Positions 1 through 6,045 are shown, numbered from the stretch's first letter. The stretch is DNA of 6,549 nucleotides from UBA3103 sp002365855 (GCA_030627625.1 DAOURR010000088.1:1-6549), one strand, 5' to 3'. A program made the numbers and translations. Notes: generated by a model from the letters alone, not told the origin.

Positions 1-43
1 CGTGATCCTTTTCCTCGAAAGTCGGTTTACACAGTTTCTTCAT
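1..43 (-). CDS. N-terminal start of an unidentified gene, cut by the window edge
   Basis: Only 14 codons are visible, reading MKKLCKPTFEEKDH and continuing off the left edge. The ATG at 43-41 is chosen because GGTGAT lies four bases upstream, which fits the tail of an AGGAGGTGAT ribosome site, and because a promoter at 94-120 would give a leader of about 45 bases. The frame is also open further upstream to an ATG at 85-83. That start would add the hydrophobic stretch MVFITITLAIWVIP, which could be a membrane helix, but it has no ribosome site and would begin almost at the predicted transcription start. Too little is present to name a function. The gene diverges from the CoA-transferase genes. 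Confidence 0.5.
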   Translation of the reverse strand, partial: MKKLCKPTFEEKDH

Positions 44-93
44 TGGTATCACCCATATCGCTAGAGTTATGGTAATAAATACCATCCAAAGCG

Positions 94-120
94 ATTATGG
101 GGGCGTTCAGAAGATGTCAA
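94..120 (-). promoter_or_regulatory. Sigma-A type promoter for the left-edge gene
   Basis: Reading the minus strand, a perfect -35 box TTGACA (120-115) is followed after 15 bases by CATAAT (99-94), a five-of-six match to the -10 consensus. The spacer is shorter than the ideal 17. Predicted transcription would start near 87, just upstream of the left-edge gene. Confidence 0.5.
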
Positions 121-252
121 GCCTTTTTGGAATTATCTGGGCCTATTTTAAAAATATTTTTGGGTTATGCACTGGTGTTATTTTCCATCAACTGCATAAG
201 TCCTGATTAATAAATACTCTATCTTTTTTGAATCTAGAATCATCCTTGAAAA

Positions 253-320
253 CAGAAAGGCTTATAATTGCTTAAAAAATATGACTTTTCACAATTTTTA
301 AATAATTATAAGCCTTTCTG
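253..320. repeat. 17-bp perfect inverted repeat, 68-base hairpin
   Basis: The arms CAGAAAGGCTTATAATT (253-269) and AATTATAAGCCTTTCTG (304-320) are perfect reverse complements around a 34-base spacer. The spacer can pair further, since TTAAAAA at 272-278 matches TTTTTAA at 295-301, so most of the 68 bases fold into one long imperfect hairpin. No T-run follows on either strand, and it lies between divergent genes, so it is not an ordinary terminator. It could be a small non-autonomous mobile element, a regulatory structure or a replication/recombination site. No clear flanking target duplication was seen. Confidence 0.8.
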
Positions 321-321
321 C

Positions 322-349
322 TTGTCTTTATAAGGACTAATACTATAGT
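322..349 (+). promoter_or_regulatory. Candidate promoter for the CoA-transferase operon
   Basis: TTGTCT (322-327) and TATAGT (344-349) are separated by 16 bases. The -10 box matches five of six positions and the -35 box four of six. It begins directly after the inverted repeat at 253-320. Other weak -10-like sequences (for example TATAAA at 550-555) lack a matching -35, so the real operon promoter is uncertain. Confidence 0.3.
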
Positions 350-516
350 ACAATATAAACTGTTCCCATGGACAATGGTATGGTTCTCGCAAGGTCAATA
401 GAATTTATTTTTAGGGGGGTTAAACAATTTTCTACAAAACTAGAGAAAAAAATTAGACTAAGGAAAGGAAGAGGTTTCTAGCAGTCACTTGGACAGAACT
501 GGTGTTGTTTAGTTGG

Positions 517-582
517 AGCTTAAATTAAACGGATTCTTTCTAAAATAAATATAAAGGGGCTCATAAGCGCCTGATTTAAGCT
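517..582 (+). promoter_or_regulatory. Inverted repeat in the CoA-transferase leader, possible attenuator
   Basis: AGCTTAAAT (517-525) is perfectly complementary to ATTTAAGCT (574-582), with 48 bases between them. The right arm is followed shortly by ACTTTTTG (584-591). The layout resembles an attenuator or other RNA structure upstream of gctA, but the stem is AT-rich and weak. Confidence 0.25.
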
Positions 583-673
583 TACTTTTTGTGGCTGCCT
601 CCCGATAGTCGGCGGGAGCGAAAATCCAGGCAATTCTGGCATGTTTGGATTTCAGAAACCAGGGCGAGAGCTA

Positions 674-1687
674 ATGATTGAATGGACAGGCCTATCACCT
701 GATGAAGCCAGGCAATTCCTGGCTAACAAGGACAAATCAAAAAGAGACAAAAGAATGAGCCTGAAGGACGCGGTTCAAAAGTATGTTAAGGACGGGGACA
801 ATATCGGTATCGCCGGTTTTGTTAATGGACGCCAGCCCATCGCTATCGTTCACGAAATCATCAGACAGGGCAGGAAGGACTTATGTCTTTCTTATCAATC
901 TGCCGGTCTGGCTATCGAATACTTGGCCGGAGCCATGATTTTGGACGAAAGCAAAAACAGCATTAAAAGAATGGAGCTCGCTTACTGGGCTCACGAAGCT
1001 TTCGGCATTTCACCGCTCCTGCGTTATTTTTCCGAAAACGGGATTGTTGAGTTGGAAGACTGGAGCAACTACAATATGTCCGCCCGTTTTAAAGCCGGCT
1101 CAATGGGATTACCATTCATCCCCTGCCGCAGCCCGCTTGGCAGCGATATGCTCCAACGCAACAGGGCCACGGTAATGGATTGCCCATTCACCGGCAGGCC
1201 GATTATGCTGCTGCCGGCTTCCCACCCCAATGTGGCGCTGGTACACGTCCAGGAAGCGGACATCTACGGCAACTGCCGGATTCAAGGACCGCTCTACACC
1301 TGCCCGGAGATTGCCATGGCTTCAGCTCACATTATCGTAACCTGCGACAGGTTGATTGAACATGAGGATATGGTCCGGTATCCGAACCGGGTCAGCATAC
1401 CCTTCTTCTCAGTAGACGCTGTCATTGAAGTGCCTTTCGGCGCCTACCCGGGTAACAGCCACGGTCTTTACTACTTTGATGAAAAACATATTCCCGAATT
1501 CAGAGGAGCCTGCGAGAAAGCACGCAAGGGTGATCTCACCGCACTGAAGGAATACTATGACAACTATATCTTCGGAGTTGAAAATACTGCCGAGTTCATT
1601 AACAAGCTGCCGCTCAGCCAGATCCAGCACGTGCAAAAAGCGGAATCCGGCATTCGTCTTGACGCAGCCTACACGGTATTAGGATAA
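674..1687 (+). CDS. gctA: CoA-transferase subunit A, glutaconate CoA-transferase type
   Basis: This is the alpha subunit of a family I CoA-transferase, which with the next gene moves CoA between an acyl-CoA and a free carboxylic acid in the cytoplasm. The segment GDNIGIAGFVNGRQPIAIVH (41-60) followed by EIIRQG matches the N-terminal signature of GctA proteins. Further family marks are the GLPFIP region (145-150), ANP-like PASHPNVALVHVQEAD (181-196), IVTCDRLI (221-228) and VPFGAYPGNSHGLYYFD (253-269). The length of 337 residues is near the family's roughly 320. The ATG at 674 is preferred: it starts at MIEWTGLSPDEA, an extension I believe is common in clostridial members, and has AGGG and GAGAG just upstream. 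An in-frame ATG at 641 would add 11 residues but has a poorer ribosome site, and a Met at 755 is also possible. The substrate cannot be read from sequence, so glutaconate is only the namesake. Confidence 0.93.
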   Translation: MIEWTGLSPDEARQFLANKDKSKRDKRMSLKDAVQKYVKDGDNIGIAGFVNGRQPIAIVHEIIRQGRKDLCLSYQSAGLAIEYLAGAMILDESKNSIKRMELAYWAHEAFGISPLLRYFSENGIVELEDWSNYNMSARFKAGSMGLPFIPCRSPLGSDMLQRNRATVMDCPFTGRPIMLLPASHPNVALVHVQEADIYGNCRIQGPLYTCPEIAMASAHIIVTCDRLIEHEDMVRYPNRVSIPFFSVDAVIEVPFGAYPGNSHGLYYFDEKHIPEFRGACEKARKGDLTALKEYYDNYIFGVENTAEFINKLPLSQIQHVQKAESGIRLDAAYTVLG

Positions 1688-1702
1688 TAGGGGGTGAAAA
1701 AT

Positions 1703-2509
1703 ATGCCAAAATATTCAACTGACTTTACCACTCAGGAAATGATTGTTGTAGCAGGTTCAAGAACCCTGCCTGATAATAAGGTGATTTTCGCAGGCACAGG
1801 CCTGCCCATGGTAGCAATTACCCTGGCTCAACTGACCCACGGACCTGGTATAGTACCGGTTTTTGAAGCCGGCGCCGTAGGCCCCAGTCTTTCCTGCGGC
1901 TTACCCCTCTCAGTGGGTGACTCCAGGACGACATACAAGGCCAATTACCTGCTTGGCCTTAACTCGGCTTTTGAACTAACGCAGCGTGGCTTCGCCGATT
2001 ACGGTTTCATCGGCGGCGCGGAAATCGATCCCTACGGAAACCTTAACTCGACCATGATGGGATCGTTCCCGGACGGCTACCAAAAGCCCAAAACACGTCT
2101 TCCGGGCAGCGGAGGCGCCAGTGATATGGCCTGTTCCTGCGAACGTACAATTATCATCATGGTGCACGAGCCAAGGCGCTTCAATGAAAAGATTAGCTAC
2201 ATCACCAGCCCCGGCTATCTTGACGGCTCGCCCAACGCACGTTGGCGCGCCGGACACGCAGGTCAGGGACCTGAGCGTGTCATCACCACAAAAGCAATAC
2301 TCGGCTTTGACGATGATACCAAGCGGATGAAATTAATTGCAACTCTTCCAGGCGAAACCGTTAAAAGCATCCAGGAAGCAACTGGTTTTGAATTAGTCAT
2401 CCCCAACGATGTATACGAGTTTGAACCACCTACGGTTGAAGAAATCCGTTTGATTAGGGAAGTTATTGATCCACAAGGTTACTTTGTTAAAAAGAAAATC
2501 AAGGAATAA
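1703..2509 (+). CDS. gctB: CoA-transferase subunit B, glutaconate CoA-transferase type
   Basis: This is the beta subunit partner of the gene before it, and begins 15 bases after that gene's stop. It is 268 residues long, the usual size. Glu55 in the segment PVFEAGAVG aligns with the catalytic beta-Glu54 of Acidaminococcus fermentans glutaconate CoA-transferase, which forms the glutamyl-CoA intermediate, so the enzyme should be active. Other family marks are FIGGAEIDPYGNLNST (102-117), RLPGSGGA (132-139), MVHEPRRF (153-160), YITSPGYLDG (166-175) and the C-terminal EEIRLIREVIDPQGYF. The start at ATG 1703 has AGGGGG (1689-1694) upstream with good spacing; a GTG at 1694 inside that site is the longer alternative. 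The motif FEAG replaces the VESG of the reference enzyme, a mild change next to the catalytic residue. The acid and acyl-CoA used remain unknown. Confidence 0.93.
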   Translation: MPKYSTDFTTQEMIVVAGSRTLPDNKVIFAGTGLPMVAITLAQLTHGPGIVPVFEAGAVGPSLSCGLPLSVGDSRTTYKANYLLGLNSAFELTQRGFADYGFIGGAEIDPYGNLNSTMMGSFPDGYQKPKTRLPGSGGASDMACSCERTIIIMVHEPRRFNEKISYITSPGYLDGSPNARWRAGHAGQGPERVITTKAILGFDDDTKRMKLIATLPGETVKSIQEATGFELVIPNDVYEFEPPTVEEIRLIREVIDPQGYFVKKKIKE

Positions 2510-2545
2510 ATAACCCCCATTTAAAAATTGAGAAATACCCCCTTG

Positions 2546-2570
2546 GCGCCTGATAAAGGCGCTATTTTTA
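2546..2570 (+). terminator. Terminator of the CoA-transferase operon
   Basis: GCGCC (2546-2550) pairs with GGCGC (2558-2562) around a seven-base loop and is followed by TATTTTTATT. The stem is short, but its place 37 bases after the gctB stop fits operon termination. Confidence 0.6.
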
Positions 2571-2657
2571 TTGCGTTTATAATTCTAGTTTAATCTTGCA
2601 AACATCAACCTCCATCTGGTAATGTTAAAAAGCAGGCCAATTAAAAAGAACCAACAC

Positions 2658-2685
2658 TTAACAGCTATTTTTCTTTATATTTAAT
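2658..2685 (+). promoter_or_regulatory. Promoter of the cysteine-rich protein gene
   Basis: TTAACA (2658-2663) and TTTAAT (2680-2685) are each five-of-six matches to the sigma-A boxes, with a 16-base spacer. Transcription would start near 2692, giving a leader of about 35 bases before the ribosome site at 2711. Confidence 0.5.
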
Positions 2686-2725
2686 GGATACTTAAAATTT
2701 AAAATATTAGGAAGGAGGACTGGAC

Positions 2726-3151
2726 TTGTTGGTTAACCAGGTATTGTTGGAATGTCCCCGCTGCCGTACCGGAACTTTGATACTTGGAAATAAACTCGTT
2801 GAGTGTTCCGCATGTGATTATGCGGTCGATGATTTAACGGGAGTTATTGACTGGGCGGAGAATATTCTTGGTCTAAACGAAGACAAGGATGCGAAATTTA
2901 AATGGCCTATATACCAATGCCCTCAATGTGCAAGTGAGGCTCTGCTGGACACGGAAACCTGCGGCAGCCGGATTACAAGCCCTCAGTTTATATGTTTTTC
3001 CTGCGGCAGTCACTGGCCAAAAGATGATCTGGAACAGTGTCCCGAATGCGGCCTGCCTGGCATAAAAGATGAATTCGAAGAGCTCATTATCTGCCGCAGC
3101 TCAGTCGGTTTCTATGTTTGCCGGAGCTGCTACGAAAAAATATTCAAATAA
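2726..3151 (+). CDS. Cysteine-rich multi-zinc-ribbon protein of unknown function
   Basis: The protein has 141 residues, no signal peptide and no membrane segment. It carries 14 cysteines, twelve of them in six CxxC pairs at 10/13, 27/30, 65/68, 90/93, 105/108 and 132/135, plus Cys79 and Cys123. Pairs 10/13 with 27/30 form one likely zinc ribbon, and 65/68 with 90/93 and 105/108 with 132/135 (or 123) could form others. Such CPxC knuckles usually bind structural zinc in small cytoplasmic proteins that contact nucleic acid or protein; iron-sulfur binding is less likely but cannot be excluded. The TTG start is supported by GAAGGAGG (2711-2718) seven bases upstream. It has its own promoter and terminator and so stands alone as a transcription unit. 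I do not recognise the family, and no function is assigned. Confidence 0.8.
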   Translation: MLVNQVLLECPRCRTGTLILGNKLVECSACDYAVDDLTGVIDWAENILGLNEDKDAKFKWPIYQCPQCASEALLDTETCGSRITSPQFICFSCGSHWPKDDLEQCPECGLPGIKDEFEELIICRSSVGFYVCRSCYEKIFK

Positions 3152-3240
3152 CAAAGGTTATTATAATGGCAATTAATACCTTGTTGTTGAACCGCTCTTT
3201 CCATTCAAAAACCGTTTAAATACCTCTTATAATCTGAGGA

Positions 3241-3273
3241 CGCCCGGAAAAACCGGGCGCCCTGTTTTCTTTG
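3241..3273 (+). terminator. Terminator between convergent genes
   Basis: CGCCCGG (3241-3247) pairs perfectly with CCGGGCG (3253-3259) around an AAAAA loop, with outer GG/CC pairs after one mismatch. It is followed by TTTTCTTT a few bases on, so it mainly serves the cysteine-rich gene ending at 3151. The opposite strand lacks a T-run after the stem, though the strong hairpin may still slow polymerase arriving from the transporter gene. Confidence 0.7.
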
Positions 3274-3299
3274 ATTTAAGTTCCGTTAAACTGCTAACG

Positions 3300-4580
3300 T
3301 CAGGATGACATCTTTTGCGGTGGTTTGATTATCCATAAAATTACTATGGAAATTGCGACAATTACCGCGGCGACAAGGAACGGCGCTGAATAAGACTTGG
3401 TCATGTCTAAAAGGACCCCGCCGGTGTACGGGCCGGCAAAACCAGCCAGGCCCCAGGCCGTGAACAGAAGCCCATAGTTGGAGCCCTGCGCCGTGGGGCC
3501 ATAGTACTGCAGGCAGGTGGCCGGGAAAAGGGTGAACATGGCGCCGTAGTTCCAGCCGATGAGAATGGCTGCAAGACACAAGAGCACTACAGCTTTGCCT
3601 GCCGGGAACAGTATCAGCATGGCCAGCAATTGGAGTGTAAAGGTAGCCAGGAAGCAGACCCTTGTACCCACCTTGTCGGCAATAGCGCCGATCAGAACCC
3701 TGGTCAAGGCGTTAAAGGCGGCAAGAGAACTGGTCGCATAAGCGGCCTGCATGGCAATTGTTTTAAGCATCGGCTCATCCTTGGGAATTGCGGCTACGGC
3801 AATCCCCTTGACGGCAGCAAACGCTTTGGTCATTTCAAGTATGCCGTGGTTGGCAATGTGTCCGATGACCATCAGTCCTGCAAAAGAGCCTCCGAAGTAA
3901 GCGAGATACAGGAGCCAGAACTGGGGAGTCCTGATTGACTCTTCATGGGTGAAATCCCGGCTCGCTTTCACTGTCGCGCCTTCTTTAGGCGCCGGCGGGT
4001 TCCAGCCGGCCGGCTTGTAGCCCGCCGGCGGGTTCTGGAGGCACATGGCGGCGACTACGGCCATAACAAACATGGCCATACCCACATACCTGAATACCGG
4101 CAGCGCACCGCCAAAGGTGTTAATCAGAGTTGTAGCCAGAGGCGCCATAATGAATGACCCCAGGCCGAGACCGACAACCGAGAAGCCGGTGGCCAGAGCC
4201 CTTCGATCAGGCCACCATTTGGGCGCCGTTGCGATCGGCGGCAGGTAGATCATACCGCCTCCAAAACCGGCGATTAACCCGTAGTAGAGGTATAACTGGT
4301 ACTTGGTGGTGATGGTAGAGGTTAAAAAGAAGCCAATAGCCAGGATCGTCCCTCCGATAAGAACAACAGTCCTGGGGCCTATCTTATCGCTCAGCCTTCC
4401 GGCGGGGAAGGTCATAAGCCCGAATACCAGGCAGCAAATCGCGTAGGCCAGGGACACTTCGGCGGCCGACCAGCCGAACTGAGCCCTTAAAGGCTTGATG
4501 AAAACGCTGAATGCATACAACAGTAAACCACAGGTAGTGCTTCCCAATACGCCTCCTAAAAGCGGAATCCACCTAGGCAT
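3300..4580 (-). CDS. MFS transporter, oxalate/formate antiporter (OFA) family
   Basis: This is an inner-membrane secondary carrier of 426 residues with about 12 hydrophobic helices. MFS motif A appears as GRLSDKIGPR (61-70) and is echoed in the second half as GAIADKVGTR (298-307). The segment PKWWPDRRALATG (120-132) and the C-terminal SNYGLLFTAWGLAGFAGP (367-384) are typical of the OFA group, whose few studied members carry oxalate, formate or other small monocarboxylates. The central loop (about 183-215) is proline-rich. A loop of about 25 residues at 250-275 seems longer than usual. The substrate is not predictable. The ATG at 4580 is preferred because AAAGGAC lies eight bases upstream; a TTG at 4610 would add ten residues. 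It faces the cysteine-rich gene and is not in an operon with gctAB, so a shared pathway is only suggested by proximity. Confidence 0.9.
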   Translation of the reverse strand: MPRWIPLLGGVLGSTTCGLLLYAFSVFIKPLRAQFGWSAAEVSLAYAICCLVFGLMTFPAGRLSDKIGPRTVVLIGGTILAIGFFLTSTITTKYQLYLYYGLIAGFGGGMIYLPPIATAPKWWPDRRALATGFSVVGLGLGSFIMAPLATTLINTFGGALPVFRYVGMAMFVMAVVAAMCLQNPPAGYKPAGWNPPAPKEGATVKASRDFTHEESIRTPQFWLLYLAYFGGSFAGLMVIGHIANHGILEMTKAFAAVKGIAVAAIPKDEPMLKTIAMQAAYATSSLAAFNALTRVLIGAIADKVGTRVCFLATFTLQLLAMLILFPAGKAVVLLCLAAILIGWNYGAMFTLFPATCLQYYGPTAQGSNYGLLFTAWGLAGFAGPYTGGVLLDMTKSYSAPFLVAAVIVAISIVILWIIKPPQKMSS

Positions 4581-4668
4581 AAATTCACGTCCTTTCATTT
4601 TTTTAATCAATGAATCTTTAAAACATGTAAAATAGTCCGGTTATTAAATCCTTAAAAACAATTATGGA

Positions 4669-4701
4669 TTATTGCTTGCCGTGTTCCTTTTGTATTTGCA
4701 C
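4669..4701 (-). CDS. Candidate leader peptide (10 codons) upstream of the transporter
   Basis: AGGAGGTGAT (4713-4704), a ten-base perfect complement to the end of 16S rRNA, precedes a GTG with correct spacing. The frame reads MQIQKEHGKQ and stops. An overlapping ATG at 4705 would give MSANTKGTRQAIIHNCF (stop at 4652) but sits too close to the ribosome site. It ends about 90 bases before the transporter start. It may be a regulatory leader peptide, or the preserved start of a gene that has been lost. The peptide is rich in Gln and Lys, with no run of one amino acid that would betray classical attenuation. Confidence 0.35.
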   Translation of the reverse strand: MQIQKEHGKQ

Positions 4702-4778
4702 TCATCACCTCCTCTTTTTAGCCAAAATAAAAATGGCCTATCAGGGTGTTCCAAACACAACCGCCATGAACAGTCATC

Positions 4779-4802
4779 TCATCTAAATATAGATCTAGAT
4801 GA
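4779..4802. promoter_or_regulatory. 7-bp inverted repeat, possible operator
   Basis: TCATCTA (4779-4785) and TAGATGA (4796-4802) are perfect inverted arms ten bases apart, one helical turn plus arm spacing suited to a dimeric regulator. They overlap the possible -10 region of the transporter promoter. Confidence 0.35.
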
Positions 4803-4804
4803 AA

Positions 4805-4816
4805 TTGACCGGTCAA
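4805..4816. promoter_or_regulatory. 12-bp perfect palindrome TTGACCGGTCAA, possible operator
   Basis: The palindrome has no central spacer and lies two bases from the inverted repeat at 4779-4802. Each strand reads TTGACC, a four-of-six -35 match. It is a plausible operator for the transporter gene, but no regulator gene is visible nearby. Confidence 0.4.
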
Positions 4817-4864
4817 CAGCCGTTATAACTAACCCCTAACAAACCATTTGCGGAGAGGTTCTGT

Positions 4865-4888
4865 AAAAAACGACCCGGCAATAGGTCG
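4865..4888 (-). terminator. Terminator downstream of the 103-residue gene
   Basis: On the minus strand CGACC (4888-4884) pairs with GGTCG (4875-4871) and is followed directly by TTTTTT (4870-4865). It lies about 105 bases past the stop at 4995. An outer pair GGAGA/TCTCC (4852-4856 with 4898-4902) could enclose it. Confidence 0.65.
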
Positions 4889-4994
4889 CATTCCCCGTCT
4901 CCAAATATATTATACAACACAACTGATATAAATGACTATATTAAATTGACAAAATTTTTTATAAATTATTATTAATGCTGTCCGGGCACGCGCT

Positions 4995-5306
4995 CTAGTT
5001 CAACCTAGACTTGATTTTGAGGTTTATTTTCTCCATTAAAAAGATGGTGTTTAGTTCATGGAAAGTTTGAATTATAGCAGTCTCTACGGGACCGTCCACA
5101 GTTAATAGCCTGTTGTTGATTTCAAATTCTACACCGTAGCCGCTTCGCAATTCATCGACCACAGCGGCCAATATTTCCCTCCTGGCTTCAAGGTCGCCCA
5201 TTTCTGCCCATTTGGTTTCCTCCAACAGCGCGCAGTCTTCCCCCGAATAACGGGACAGACAGTTTAAAAATATTTCACGAAACGCGTCGAATTCGGGTCT
5301 TTTCAT
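4995..5306 (-). CDS. Hypothetical protein, 103 residues
   Basis: I do not recognise the family. The protein is charged and looks largely helical, with no signal peptide and no membrane helix; two cysteines (16 and 25) are far apart and form no motif. The central part (about 57-73, YGVEFEINNRLLTVDGP) could form a short strand pair, followed by a C-terminal amphipathic helix ending in basic residues. The ATG at 5306 is chosen because AGAGGTGG lies about seven bases upstream; a TTG at 5339 would add 11 residues ahead of that ribosome site and is unlikely. It follows the 197-residue gene on the same strand, but a terminator hairpin (5353-5386) lies between them, so it would be read by partial read-through or from an unseen promoter. 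It is cytoplasmic by appearance. Confidence 0.65.
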   Translation of the reverse strand: MKRPEFDAFREIFLNCLSRYSGEDCALLEETKWAEMGDLEARREILAAVVDELRSGYGVEFEINNRLLTVDGPVETAIIQTFHELNTIFLMEKINLKIKSRLN

Positions 5307-5352
5307 TAATTTACCACCTCTAGCGTTAGTATAAAGCAAAATATAACTACAT

Positions 5353-5386
5353 AAAAAGGATTCTTGCCCCGAAGCAAAAATCCTTT
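5353..5386 (-). terminator. Terminator hairpin between the two unknown genes
   Basis: AAAGGATT (5386-5379 on the minus strand) pairs with AATCCTTT (5362-5355), with an inner TTGC/GCAA stem after one mismatch and a six-base loop. The T-run continues to TTTTTAT on the minus strand. It begins 27 bases after the stop at 5413. Confidence 0.75.
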
Positions 5387-5412
5387 ATAATAGTCTATTT
5401 TTATGACCAGAA

Positions 5413-6006
5413 CTAAATGGTTGAAGCTGTTGCGCCTCCTTCTTCAGCGGCAGTACCACCCTCGAGGCACATAACCATTCGCTTGTTTTTTGATTCTTCC
5501 ACAGCCTGTGCTACGAGCTGCCCGTGTGAATTCAGAAAATATTCGATTTCCTCCCTGGAGCCTGATAACCGCTGATTCTTATATTTGGTGGCAAAACGAT
5601 GAAGCGGCATTTCTTCTGGCGGTTTTCCTTTCTTTTTCCAACGGATGGCTTTGCCCGAGCGTATAATTACCGTATTTGTGTTGGCGGATAAAAACCGGTA
5701 ATCATTCCATTCTTTTGCAAAGGTAGTTTCTTTAAGCGGAAATGAGGCTCCATCCCGAAAAACCAGCACCCCTTTGCGAAAGTCCGGCTGTCCTTTTTGG
5801 ATAAGTTCATAGTCTGAAAGGACCCCCCTCCAACGCCTGATTAACTTGACATGCTGGGAAAGGGTATTTGTCCGGCGAGTCGCCTCTACAATCCAAGTCT
5901 CGCCCATCTTGGGACAGCTGCCTCCAGGCATAGGAACACAGAGCCCGTGTGGTGAATTTCCAGCCAGTGATGTGCCATATGGTATATTAAATGTGACCTT
6001 AAACAA
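5413..6006 (-). CDS. Hypothetical protein, 197 residues
   Basis: I do not recognise the family. The start is TTG at 6006, well supported by GGAGGTG (6018-6012) seven bases upstream. There is no clear signal peptide or membrane helix. The N-terminal part contains a Gly/Pro-rich stretch with two cysteines (GLCVPMPGGSCPKMG, 21-35), which might bind metal or form a loop. The middle (about 40-125) looks like alternating strands and carries a basic patch RWKKKGKPP (122-130). A helical segment (about 150-175) follows, and the last 16 residues are low-complexity (Gly, Ala, Glu, Thr). A promoter-like TATAAT and palindromes lie upstream, and a terminator lies downstream, so it is an independent unit. 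Nothing links it to CoA-transferase or transport. Base composition is like its neighbours, so recent transfer is not evident. Confidence 0.7.
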   Translation of the reverse strand: MFKVTFNIPYGTSLAGNSPHGLCVPMPGGSCPKMGETWIVEATRRTNTLSQHVKLIRRWRGVLSDYELIQKGQPDFRKGVLVFRDGASFPLKETTFAKEWNDYRFLSANTNTVIIRSGKAIRWKKKGKPPEEMPLHRFATKYKNQRLSGSREEIEYFLNSHGQLVAQAVEESKNKRMVMCLEGGTAAEEGGATASTI

Positions 6007-6045
6007 GATAGCACCTCCGCTGCCATAAAAAAACTAGAAACTTAT

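Larger units (their letters stand above)
121..640. other. Long non-coding divergent spacer and leader
   Basis: No convincing gene lies in this AT-rich stretch between the left-edge gene and the CoA-transferase genes. It holds a 17-bp inverted repeat (253-320), a possible promoter (322-349), a second inverted repeat (517-525 with 574-582), and small hairpins at 599-618 (CTCCCG with CGGGAG) and about 627-639 (CCAG with CTGG). A 37-codon frame at 368-481 exists but has no ribosome site. If the promoter at 322-349 serves gctA, the leader is about 320 bases long, which leaves room for RNA-based control. No known riboswitch class was recognised. Confidence 0.6.
4581..4994. other. Regulatory spacer upstream of the transporter
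   Basis: This 414-base AT-rich stretch lies between two minus-strand genes. It holds, in the direction of transcription, a terminator for the upstream gene (4865-4888), a 12-bp palindrome (4805-4816), an inverted repeat (4779-4802), a perfect ribosome site with a ten-codon frame (4669-4713), and the transporter's own ribosome site. A possible transporter promoter is TTGACC (4810-4805) with TATATT on the minus strand near 4790, but the spacer of about 19 bases is long. No full-length gene is present. Confidence 0.6.

Noticed and set aside
368..481. 37-codon plus-strand frame encoding a basic peptide (MDNGMVLARSIEF...) in the gctA leader
   Set aside because: It has no ribosome site and no recognised similarity. 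It could be a gene remnant, but nothing supports expression.
632..655. Sigma-54-like TGGCATG near the gctA start
   Set aside because: The required GC of the -12 element is missing at the right spacing and the match overlaps the coding start.
3286..3579. 97-codon minus-strand frame overlapping the end of the transporter
   Set aside because: It is a shifted-frame shadow of the transporter gene, which has clear family motifs in its own frame.
4945..4975. Promoter-like TTGACA with a TATTAA about 18 bases on, plus strand
   Set aside because: No plus-strand gene lies downstream; it would only make antisense RNA to the 103-residue gene. In such AT-rich DNA the match is easily chance.
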